A DNA stretch of 64,000 nt from Agapanthus africanus. Taxonomy: Eukaryota; Streptophyta; Magnoliopsida; Asparagales; Amaryllidaceae. The stretch covers positions 453,135,096-453,199,095 of the forward strand of contig JASDDO010000026.1 in NCBI GenBank assembly GCA_030015575.1, given 5' to 3'. A program made the position numbers and the translations under genes. The notes beneath the pieces were generated by a model that did not search any database, was not told the DNA's origin, and saw nothing but the letters and a program-made list of their open reading frames with translations. Below, piece after piece: positions 37,610 through 48,336 of this stretch. Numbering within the stretch: position 1 is the first letter of the stretch; every line of letters begins with the position of its first letter.

Positions 37610-39836
37610 TGTTAGTTATATGTATGCCCTAGAGGCCATTACTGTACATAGGATGTATATTGTAGTGGATGCTGGGACATATATAGGGAGGACTTTCTTG
37701 CTCGACATGATAGTATGCTATCTGGTTATACTTTACCTTAACGTGTATACTGTTTGTCTCTCTGTTACATGTTGGTAAAGCCCTTAGGATGTGTACTTGA
37801 CTACCTGGACTATGATTCGGATCATACTAGTGGGGACAAGGTAGTCCATAAGTACATCCTTCAAAGTCCCTAGTCGTGGGTGTATCGAGACGGGGCATCG
37901 ATATACCAGAGTAGACTAGCGTATACCTTCTCGACCCATATAGATGGGCGATGGATGATCCCATATCCATCGGTGTTTGACATCAGAGATGATATACGGG
38001 TGCTCAGTAGAGACTGGGTACACTGGACGGACTCGCCGAGAACTCCCAGATGGTATTATACCTCACGTCAGATGGCAGTTCTCTGGTGACACTGGTACAG
38101 AGTAGTCTGTTGACCCGAGATCGTCATAGAGTCTTGTGTGGTTCGCACTGTGCTTTGATTTCCATCTTACCACGTCCAAGAGGGCATGCAAAACGGTGGT
38201 TTTTGGGTACAGTCCCGAGTCATATGGAGGCAATGAGCGATAGGAGGGGATTCGTCTCTCCCGGTATAGGGAGTTGATGTTGCGTTGTGTTTGATTGGCT
38301 ATAACAGGAAATCCCTGGCCAGGGTTGCTGAGATTTACTGGTAAGTGTTACCAGTAGTTTCTCGAAGTGTTATAGACCTCATATCGACACGACTTATCGA
38401 GCTATTGGGGTCTGACGTTTACCACCCCTAGGCGAGATATGCGACATATCAGACGATCAGACCGGACTGTTCGGTAGTGTTACTGGTCGGATTCACTGGA
38501 GTGTGAGCGGGCTTGCTCGTCGATCTTCAGATCGCTCAATACCCGGGTGGCCGTTACGTTTAGCAGACCGCTTGCGGCTTGTGGATGCTTGATATGATCA
38601 TCACCTGCTGCCGGCGTATTGACGAGTCTTTAGAGTCCTACACAGAGGTTTCCTGGCTCAAGCGAAACGAAATAGGAGCGCATATGAGATATGTGCGGGA
38701 CCGAGAATAATGCGTGTATGTGATACCGTATTCCATTCTCGCGATGAATGTATCGAAAGGTTGTATGCGATATAACCTAGTTATCGAATCAAGGGTTGGT
38801 TCGATAAGCCGATACATAGAATACTAGTCGGTTATATGCGATATGACCGGATCGTTAAATCAAGTGTTGATTTAATGATTTAATGCATAATTATATATTT
38901 GATATATTACTTTGCATTAACTAGTATTGGTTCACTTTAAATGGATTTTCTCACTCGGATTGTACACATTGTATATGTGATATACTTTTGTGCACTTGAT
39001 TGTATCATGTTTGATGATACATGTTATGATAGGGTTTTTGTGTAAAGATCAAACCATGGTTACATGATTATGGTTAGGGTTTTGTTTTATTCACTTATTT
39101 ATTTATCCATTTCATTTTGGAAAATAAATGAGAAGAGAAAAGAATGGTGGCTTTATTTGTTGTTTAGTTGAAGCTTCATGAAGCTTTGACTTTGTCCACC
39201 ATTCTTATCTCATCCTTAACCCTAACCATTCCTTTAACCCTTGGTTAATTCTCTACACATAACCATAGTTAGAATGATGATAAGGATTGTTTTTCTATTC
39301 TTTTTCAAAAAAAAAAAAACTTATCATATCATTTCTTCTTCTTCTTCCTTGAACTCAAGAAGAAAAGCTTGACTACATCAATGGTGGATTGATGAAATGA
39401 GTGAGAAATCCAATTCTAAAGTCTACCCACTTCCTATTTCTTCATCCTCTACCTCTTGCCAAGTAGTAGAGTGTGTTTCCTTCACAAGTCATCATGGCTC
39501 GGTGAAGGTGGAGCTCGATCTAGTGATGCTTCGACGTAGATCATCTTCGGCACGTCGTCGATGACCTAGCCCGCTTCTTCTCCGATGAAGCCGACGCAAG
39601 AGCCTGGATTTCGGATTTATACAGCGGAGATGACTTCTTCATGGAGCTATGGAGGTGGACAAACGGATCTACAAAGGTTGTATATCCGTATCCCTTAGTT
39701 AAGTGTTAACTAGTTAGCTTTTTCGCCAAGAAATCTAGCCAACGATCCGTAGTCGGGTCTCTTGGCACCTAGAATTTTCGAAATTGGCATGGTTGATGCC
39801 TTGTGAGACCTCTTGAGAGTGCCTAGGAACCCTACA
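37610..39836 (+). repeat. Copia-C 3' LTR
   Basis: 2227 bp. It differs from the 5' LTR by scattered substitutions and a longer A-run. Followed by the target duplication GGACT. Confidence 0.95.
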
Positions 39837-39841
39837 GGACT

Positions 39842-41615
39842 CGCCGGGAACTCCTAGTTGGTATTATACCTATCGTCAGATAGCAGTTCTCGGGTGACAC
39901 CGGCACAGGTTAGTCTGTAGACCCGAGATCGTCATAGAGTCTTGTGTGATTCCAACTATGCTTTGATTTCCACCTTACCATGCTCAAGAGGACGTACAAA
40001 GCGGTGGATTTTGGGTACAGTCCCGAGTCACATGGAAGCAATAAGCGATAGGAGCGGTTTCGTCTCTCCCGGTATTGGGGGTTGATGTTGCGCTGTGCTC
40101 GATTGGTCATAACAGGGAAGTCCCTGGCCAGGGCTGATTTGGAGATTTACTGGTATGTGTTATCAGTAGTTTCTCGACCAGTTATGAGCCTCATATCGGC
40201 ATGACTTATCGGTTATTTGGGTCCGACGTTTACCACACCTAGACTTGATATACGACATATCAGACGAGGAGACTGGACTGTACGGTAGTGTTACTGTCAG
40301 GCTTTTGCAGGATTTAGAGCGGGCTTGCTTGCTGATCTTCTGATCGTTCAACACCCGGGCAGCAGTTAAGTCCAGCTAGTACCGCTGACGGCTTGTGGGT
40401 GCTTGATGTGATCATCACCTACTGCCGGCGTATTGACGAGTCTTTAGAGTTCTACATAGAGGTTTTACTGGCTCAGGCAAAACGAAGTAAGAGCACATAT
40501 GTGATATGTGCGGGACCGAGAATAATTTGAGTATGTGATACCGTAATATATTCTCGCGATTTATTCGTATCGGTCAGTTATATGTGATATAGCCGGGTTA
40601 TCGAATCAAGTGTTGATTTGATAAGTTGATACAGATTATATCAGTCGGATGTATGTGATATAACCGGATTATTAAATCAAGTGTTGATTTGATAATTTAA
40701 TGTATAATTGTATATGTGATATACTAGACTACATTAACTAATATTAGCTCACTTAAGCATTTATTTTTCTCACTTGTGTGCATGTGATATATTTGTGATA
40801 TATATTAATGTGCATTATTTTGTATCATGGTTGTTGATACACACTGCATGGGTGTATGAGACTTACACCGTACTAATTATAATGTAGGGTTTAAATATTT
40901 AAAGTAAATAAAAATTAGTGGATAATTACTCATATGCATGAGCTTGTAGAAGCTTGTGGATGCATTGACTTTGTCCACTCATTTTGTTTTACTTAAGATA
41001 TTTATTAACCTAACCATTATAATTTAGCCATGGCTATGTCTCTACATGAGTTAGTATATGATACAAACTCACTCATGATTGATTCTCTCACTTATTTTTT
41101 GTTCATTCTCATCACTTGACTTCATCTTCTTCCTAAAAGCTCAAGAGCTCTCTAGGTTTTGTTCAAGTGAGAAAATATTGTGAGAAAAATAAAACTAAAG
41201 TGAGCCCACTTCCGAATTCATCATCCTCTACTAGATTAGCACTTTTGTATAGGGTGTTAGCTTCACTAATCTCTCATTAGTGAAGTAGTAGCTTGAGTTA
41301 GTGTCTCCTCGACGTAGATCATTTTCGGCCTCGAAGACTTCAAGCAAGTTCTTTCCTTTCACTTTGAGAAGCAATGCAAGAGTCCGGGAGTTCCATGATC
41401 GCAGCGAAGGGACTACTACAAGAAGCTATTGAAGTGATGGACTGGTCTACAAAGGTTGTATTCCATTATCACTTAGAAGTAAAGTAGTTTACTTTATGTT
41501 TCGTATGATTCTCTAGTTAACGATTCTAGTTTAGGGTTCTTCAAAACGGCAAAATTTTGAAAATGGCATGGATGATGCCTCCTGAAACCTTGCTGTCGTT
41601 CATTGGAACCCTACA
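39842..41615 (+). repeat. Copia-D 5' LTR, second part
   Basis: Resumes at CGCCGGGAACTCC, exactly where B-type LTRs continue after GGACT, and ends GGAACCCTACA. Confidence 0.93.
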
Positions 41616-41616
41616 G

Positions 41617-41629
41617 TGGTATCAGAGCC
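41617..41629 (+). other. Copia-D primer-binding site (tRNA-iMet)
   Basis: TGGTATCAGAGCC one base after the LTR end. Confidence 0.93.
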
Positions 41630-43740
41630 AGGCTAGAAAATTAGACGGATATTGTTAAATTACGAAACATTAAACTTTGAACATGGGAAAAACTTAGGAC
41701 CCTTTGCTCGGATTTGGACCGAGCACATGGGCAAATTTTTCGAGGAGGCCGGCGAGACTGGGGAAATTTGGTCCCAAATTTTTTTCATGCTTTGTGCACT
41801 GGGTTTTGGTGTTTCAGGTGTTGTTTGATTTTGCTAGTTTTTCATGTGATGATTAACTTACTGCAAAGGCACCTCGGAGTATTTCGTAGTCGTAATTCTA
41901 ACTTCTTTCGGGTTACTTTAAACGGTATTAAAAAGTTCGATCGGATATCAAATACCCGCTTTAACCATTGCCGGAAAAATTTCCAAGTGTTAGATTTTTT
42001 CCGTAGTTAAAAAGCATTCAAAAATCATGCAAGTTATGCGATGGACCCTCAAGAAGAACAAAACCTTAACTCGATTATGTGACCGTCAGAACCGCAACTA
42101 GACCCTCGGGTTTGTGGCGGTTCAGTGTTACCACATGTGTGGTGTTGGTTGACCCTTCTACGGCTGGCCCATTGGTACTGTGGCATGTGCTGAATAATTT
42201 TAAACTACGCTCAAGTGTTGAGCTTTTTGGGTAATTGTGAGTGTTTGTTGATTCGATCGGAAAGTTTAACATCGTCTAGTTTTTTCTGCGACCGTAAGTG
42301 AAATATATGGTGTATCGCCGGTTTCGTTGCTATATGTCAACGGCAATTGGGATACGCATATTTACTTACGTTGATGACATGTGATGTTATGTATTGCTGT
42401 GATATGTTATATTGGATCGTCGTGTTTTGAATAGCCGGGGTTTTATGTGAGATGAGAGTTTTTATTTTCGTTCATGTAAAATTCAATGTATGTTATATTC
42501 TTTTATTGGGGAACTTCCGGGTTGAGGATGATGTCACCATTGTTGTATATTATTTACTTTTCCATATTAGGATAAACCCAAGGAGGGGAGCACAAGTAAC
42601 CGGGTTCTAGAGTCCAGTGGGAGACCAACTCGAGGAGTCGAGTTCGGGTCTCCTAACTCTAGAATTGGTAGGGTTGCTTGCTGCTCTCGTAGGGGGTCTA
42701 GGGATGTGGGTTTGGCTATTCATCGCAACCGTGGAATCCGTGTTTTATGAAGGCTCAAAATAAAACACGGACCTCCTAGTATATCCAATATTTCATATGT
42801 TTCTTCTGCTGCTCTGTGATATGATCACTGTGGATTCTGAGACGAATGGATACATATTATATATGAGATATATAGTAGTCGTTGCTTATGTTTTGCACCC
42901 ATGCTAGTCCCGTCCCGGTATGCTGTTAGTTAAGTAACTTAACGGTGCATAACGGGACACTGTGGCGAATGCGGATGGTATAAGCGTGCATTGTATTTTC
43001 GTTTCTTCTGTGATGCTTAGGAAGCTTAAATGATGGGACTCTATTAATATGATTAATGAAAGTAAAAGAAACCTAAAAGATGTTGTAGAATATCCAGCAC
43101 CTTATTCAATAAGGAAAGAGCCGAGATCCCTTCACAGGGAGTGACCTCTTTAGCGAAACAAGCAGATGCTACAACACTCAGTTTGTCTTTTGATTGCTTT
43201 TAGAGTTTCTTACTTTGCGTAGTGATATATGTGATATATCCCGCACCTTATTCGATAAGGAAAGAGCCGAGATTTCTTCACCGGGAATTACCTCTTTACC
43301 AAAACTAGTAAAAGCCTCAAAAACACTCCTTTCCAAAATCACTCGATTCTACAACGATATCAAGTTCATTACGGAAAAAGTTTTCCGAAAACCTGTGGTA
43401 GCGCTCCGTCATTTCAGATAAGTCCTACTTAGTATTCGTGATACGTTTGTTGACCTCCGTCAAGGCGTAGTGTGCGGTAGCTGACTAGTAGTTATCTGCT
43501 TACGCATATGATGCAGATTGGATTAAGGTAGTCGTACGGCCATGTTGACCTCCGTCAAGGGTCGTGCGTTTGGGTTTAATTCAATCAAGAAATGACAGGT
43601 TGGACTTGACTTGCAGCCTATGGTTTGTTGACCTCCATCAAGGTCATAGGACGTTAGGGGCAAAATATTATCGGGAATTTCAAGTGTTGAAATTTGCAAT
43701 GAGATTTCATACCTTCTATGTGATAGTTGGATCCCGAGGC
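41630..43740 (+). other. Copia-D untranslated leader, cut by copia-E
   Basis: Close to the copia-B leader. It has GAACCGC/GCGGTTC (42089-42095 with 42117-42123), the GGAG-capped domain (42573-42700), an ATGCTGTTAG-type hairpin (about 42919-42950) and three UUGACC hairpins (about 43440-43650). In the second hairpin the flanking arms CGTACGGC and GTCGTGCG pair fully with G-U pairs. The leader stops inside the closing stem of the branched domain (TCCCGA) at the E target GAGGC (43736-43740). Confidence 0.78.
42573..42700 (+). other. GGAG-capped nested-stem RNA domain (copia-D)
   Basis: Same stems as in copia-B, with CAAGTAACC facing GGTTGCTTG and the ACTCGA-GGAG-TCGAGT tip. Confidence 0.75.
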
Positions 43741-45836
43741 TGTTGGATATATGTATGCCCTAGAGGCCATTATATGATAGTGGATGTATCTATACATGTA
43801 TATATATATTCAGTATGCATTCTTGCTCGACATGATAGTATGCTATCTGGTTCTTCTTTATCTGACATGTTGATTTGATCATGCTTTTATTCATTCATAC
43901 ATGCTCATAAAGCCCTGAGGATATCGGCTTGACTTCTCTGATTATGATAGAGATCATACTAGTGGGACATCTGTAGTCTATAAGCATATCCTGGAAAGTC
44001 CCTAGTCGTAGGTATATCGAGACGGGGCATTGATATACAAGAGTAGACTAGCGTATATGATACTAGACCCATACGATGGGCGATGAATGTTCCCACATTC
44101 ATCGATGTTTGACATCAAGATCATATACGGGTGCTCAGTGGTGACTGGGTACACTGGACGGACTCACCGAGAACTCCTATATGGAATTATATCTATCGTC
44201 GGATAGCAGTTCTCAGGTGACACTTGTACAGGATAGTCTGTAGACCCGAGATCATCATAGAGTCTTGTGTGTTCTCCCACTGTACTTTGATTGCCACCCT
44301 ACCACGGCTCTACTGAGTCGTGCAAACAGGTGACCGTTGGGTACAGTCCCGAGACACACGAAGACGATGAGCGATAGGAGGGGTTTCGTCTTTCCCGGTA
44401 TTGGGAGTTGATGCTGTGCTGTGCCCGACTGGTTATATCAGTAAGTCCCTGGCCAGGGCTGCTGAGATTTGCTGATAAGTGTTATCAGTAGTTTCTCGAT
44501 CTGTTATAGACCATTCACCGGCATGACTTATTGAGTTATTGGGGTCGACGTGACCATCCCTAGGCTCGATATGCAGCATATCTGACGAAGAGACCGGACT
44601 GTACGGTAGTGTTGCTGGTTGGCTCGACGGGAGTTGTAGCAGGTTCGCTTGTTTTCTTCTGATCGCTCAATACCCGGGTGGCCGTTACGTTTAGCTGACC
44701 GCTTGCGGCTTGGGGGTGCTTGATATGATCATCACCCTCTGCCGGCATATTGACGAGTCTTAGAGTCCCACACAGGAGTTACCTAGTCCAGGCGAAACGT
44801 TGTGGTGCGCGTATGCGATATGCGCATGGACCCGATTAAAATGCGCGTATATGTACCGTGCATTGATCGGGCGGCTTGCTTTTGGTAGGGTCATATGTGA
44901 TATGGCCGGATTGATAAATCATGTGTTGATTTATCATTTAACCATAAGTTTTCTCACTTAAAACCTTTTCTTGGAGGATGGATGTGTGCATGCATGTATG
45001 TTTTTCTTTCTTTCTTTCTTACTAGTTTCATGCACATATGGATGTGCATACATACATACATACATACACCCATCTATCATGGTTGTTTACACATGGAAAT
45101 GGTGGCAATATGAGACTCACACCATGGTTGAATATATGGATTATTATTTGATTTATTGTTGAAAACAAAATAGAAAAATAAGGGTAATTCTTGCTTGCTT
45201 CTACATTCTTCTTTAAACCTAACCATGCTCACCTACTTCTAACCATGAGTTATCCTTCTCTTTGTGTTTTAAAACTCAAGTTAAATAATGTCTCCATCAC
45301 TTAACCATGGTTTGAAGTGAGAAGAAATAAAATATATAAAGATATATTTCATTTCTTTTCTATGGTTATCATTTTACTCATGTTAAAAAGAAAGCTACCA
45401 TCTTCATCCTCCTTCACCATTTGCTCTCTAGTTTTTTCTAGTGAGTAAAACACACATAAAGAAAGGTTTTTGAAGTGAGAATCTAAACCACAACATCATT
45501 CTACACAAGTTTAGCCAACTTGTTTAGAGTGTTCTCTTCGTTTCTTACCGTGATAATCGAAGTTGCGAGCTTGGACGAGGAACTCCGGGTGGATCGTCGT
45601 GGACGTGAGAGGACTTCACGAAGACCTTCTTCCAACACCCAAGAGACCAAAGAGTCCAGCGAAAGGAAGCTACAAAGGTTGTAGTCTCGAAACCCTAGTT
45701 TTTATTCGCTTTAACTTTCGAAACCCTAATTTTCTAGGATCGATTCCTTTGTATTCTTATTTAGCACCATAAAAATCTAAACTTTGAGACATGTGATGCT
45801 TCAAAACTCTACATAGGATGCTAGGCAAACCTATCA
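43741..45836 (+). repeat. Copia-E 5' LTR
   Basis: 2096 bp. It has a 9-bp hairpin TGCGCGTAT (44806-44814) with ATATGCGCA (44818-44826), loop GCG, at the place where A and B have related hairpins. TATATAAA at 45333-45340 is a possible TATA box (low confidence). A (CATA)n run lies near 45049. A GA-rich segment ends in CTACAAAG|GTTGTAG (donor-like GT at 45678). Confidence 0.93.
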
Positions 45837-45837
45837 T

Positions 45838-45850
45838 TGGTATCAGAGCC
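45838..45850 (+). other. Copia-E primer-binding site (tRNA-iMet)
   Basis: TGGTATCAGAGCC, one base after the LTR end CCTATCA. Confidence 0.93.
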
Positions 45851-46035
45851 GACCTAGAACATTAGGCGACGCTTTTACCAAGTAAAAATCCCGATCGGAC
45901 AAAAATACGACCTTTTAAGACCCTCTCTGGACAAATTTTAAATTCTGACATTTTTCAGAATTAAAAATACTTAAAAAATACAGCAGGAAATTCTAAGAAT
46001 AACAGTGAAATTCGATGACCTGAACAGTATAAACC

Positions 46036-46081
46036 GCCGCGGAACCGCTGCATTTGCTGGCTTAGGCCGCGGTTCCGCGGC
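46036..46081 (+). other. GC-rich leader hairpin of copia-E
   Basis: GCCGCGGAACCGC (46036-46048) pairs perfectly with GCGGTTCCGCGGC (46069-46081), 13 bp with a 20-nt loop. Confidence 0.85.
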
Positions 46082-46993
46082 CGTACAGAGACATCATTTG
46101 ATAAAATTTCCACTGTAATTCTTATATCTGCTTGTACAGTGTTTTGGGTATGTTTAATATGAAAAATAGTACTGTATTTTCTGGAAATGGTTTTGGACGC
46201 GTAGATTCGATCGGAATTTTCATTTCGTTGCTTTTCCGGGTAAATTAGAAAGTATTGAAGTGTTTGAACGAGTATCATTTGCTCACTATTCACGGGGTTT
46301 AAATATTTTGGAGATACGTGCAAGTCTTTTTGTGGTGGTCCCTCTAGAAGACAACAAACCTTAACTCGATTATGTGACCGTCTTGAACTGCCCTTTGAAC
46401 CTTAGGGTTTGGGGCAGTACGGCGTGCCACATGTGAGGCGTTGGCTTGACCCTTCTACGGCTGGACCGCTACTACTGTGTCACACTCCGGATTTTTGAAC
46501 CCTGCTCAAGTGTTGAGCTTTAGTGAATCTTGGGTACTTGATCGTTCGTTCGAAAACTTTGATACTGTCTGTTTATCTGGAATGTGATACAATATGTGGA
46601 ATTCATATAGTTTAGGCATGAAATACGAAATATGTGATATTTCGCATTTATGATGTCTAAAGAGAATGTGGATTCCAAATATTGTAGTTTTACACTTTCT
46701 TTTCTGTGACCGTAAGTGTAGTATGTTCGATATCGCCGGTTTCGTTGCTATACATCAACGACAATTGGGGTATGCATACTTACTTACGTTGATGATATGA
46801 GATATTATGTGTTGCTGAGATATGATGTGCAAGATTGTCGCGATTGAATAGCCGGGGGGTTTTATGTGAGATGAGTGTTTTATATTTTCATTCATGTAAA
46901 TTCAAATGTAATGTAATATTCTTTTATTTGGGGCACTTCCGGGTAGAGGTTGTGTCACCAGTGTTGTATATTATTTACTTTTCCGCATTAGGA

Positions 46994-47121
46994 TGGACCC
47001 AAGGAGGGGAGCACAGGTGACCGGCTTCTGGGGTTCAGTGGGAGGCCATCTCGAGGAGTCGAGACCGGGTCTCCTAAACTCCAGAATTGGTAGGGTCACT
47101 TGCCGCTCTCGTAGGGGTCCA
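46994..47121 (+). other. GGAG-capped nested-stem RNA domain (copia-E)
   Basis: TGGACCC/GGGTCCA (46994-47000 with 47115-47121), CAGGTGACC/GGTCACTTG (47014-47022 with 47094-47102), TTCTGG/CCAGAA (47026-47031 with 47081-47086), then CTCGA-GGAG-TCGAG. In all of the first three stems bases differ from copia-A on both sides and still pair. Confidence 0.82.
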
Positions 47122-48336
47122 GGGTGTGGGCTTTGCTATTCATCGCGACTGTGGAATCCGTATTTTCTATTCTGGCTAAATACTAAATACGGGCATCCGA
47201 GTATATCCCACGTTATATCTATGTTTCTGCTGCCTGTGTTCTGTGATATCTGAGACGAATGATATATTATATATATGATATATAGTAGACTTTGCTTATG
47301 TTTTACACCCGCGCTAGTCCCGTCCCGGTATGCCGTTAGTTAACTAACCTAACGGTGCATAACGAAACATTGCGGCGAATGCGGATGGCATAAGCGTACG
47401 TGTTATTTTCGTTTCTTTTCTGTGATTGGCTTAAGGACTTAAATGATGGGATTACATTAATGTGATTAATGTAAAGAAAATAAACCTAACAAGATGTTGT
47501 AGAATCAGATTTGAAAACTACTCGGCTATTTATGAAAAAGCTATATTTTAAAACTGCGGAGCTTAAGCCACTCCTTTTGAAAACCGTTTGATTCTACAAC
47601 GATATCAAGTTCAAAGCGTTAAAAATTTTCTTAAAAATCATCTGCAACCCTCCGTCATTTTAGAAAGTAGAGTACTTAGTATTCGTGCTACGTTTGTTGA
47701 CCTTAGCCAAGGCGTAGTGTACGGTAGCTAAGTGATGTCTTCCTACAAATGCATATGATGCAGATTAATTAGAACGGGCATATGACTTTGTTGACCTTAG
47801 CCAAGGGTCATGTGAACGGGTCTAATTAATCAAGAAATGACGGGCTGAGCTTGACTAGTACTCATGATTTGTTGACCTTAGCCAAGGTCACGAGTGCTAG
47901 GGGTAAAAACCATATCGGGAATTTCAATAGTTGAAATTTGCAATGAGATTGCATACCTTCCATGTGATGGTTGGATCCCGATCCCACTGTTGGCAATAGT
48001 TGCTCTTAGGAGAGTTTTACAGTTTACAATTAGCTAACTCATTAGGTGTCTAGAAAGGTGTTAACGGGGCTCCGCCTCTGGGAAAACGAGGTTTACTTTA
48101 ATTAGGTCCGTACGAAAGCACGGGGAACCTCCCTCAAGTACCGACACTGGCCTGGCTGAACGGTTAGCGAAGTTGTAGACTGTAATTAATCCTGGCTAGT
48201 TTTTCTTTTTAAGGTTTGAAAGAAAAACTCGATAAAAGCAGTGGGAAACATCGATTAGACAAGATAATAACCAATCTGATTTATGCAAGAGCTTTCGCTG
48301 AGTGTATTCTTTTCTCTCTCTTAATGGCAGATACCC

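Larger units (their letters stand above)
29438..39836 (+). mobile_element. Copia-C: non-autonomous Angela/BARE-type element
   Basis: LTRs of 2225 and 2227 bp, primer site, polypurine tract and target duplication GGACT (29433-29437 and 39837-39841), inserted in the 5' LTR of copia-D. The LTRs differ at about 35 positions by eye (about 1.6%). It is closest to copia-A in the LTR and shares its gag deletion and integrase Glu-to-Gly change. Confidence 0.95.
29014..43740 (+). mobile_element. Copia-D: B-type element, interrupted by C and E, continues past window
   Basis: The pieces are 29014-29437 and 39842-41615 (5' LTR, 2198 bp when joined), primer site, and leader to 43740. Copia-C sits in its LTR and copia-E in its leader. 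Its gag-pol and 3' LTR are beyond the right edge. In LTR length and sequence it matches copia-B, and it occupies the same site in the duplicated gypsy. Confidence 0.9.
45851..48336 (+). other. Copia-E untranslated leader
   Basis: About 2.5 kb without a credible ORF. It contains the GC-rich hairpin (46036-46081), the CTGCCC/GGGCAG hairpin (about 46387-46420), the GGAG-capped domain (46994-47121), a TGCCGTTAG hairpin (about 47331-47361), three UUGACC hairpins (47688-47717, about 47768-47817, 47861-47894) and the ATCGGGA/TCCCGAT domain (about 47924-47993). The GAAA-capped hairpin (about 48107-48124) has one mismatch. It ends in a pyrimidine tract and CAG (48328-48330), six bases before the gag ATG. 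Confidence 0.78.

Noticed and set aside
45001-45068. TTTC and CATA tandem repeats in the E LTR as a regulatory element
   Set aside because: Low-complexity runs of four to five units with no further evidence.
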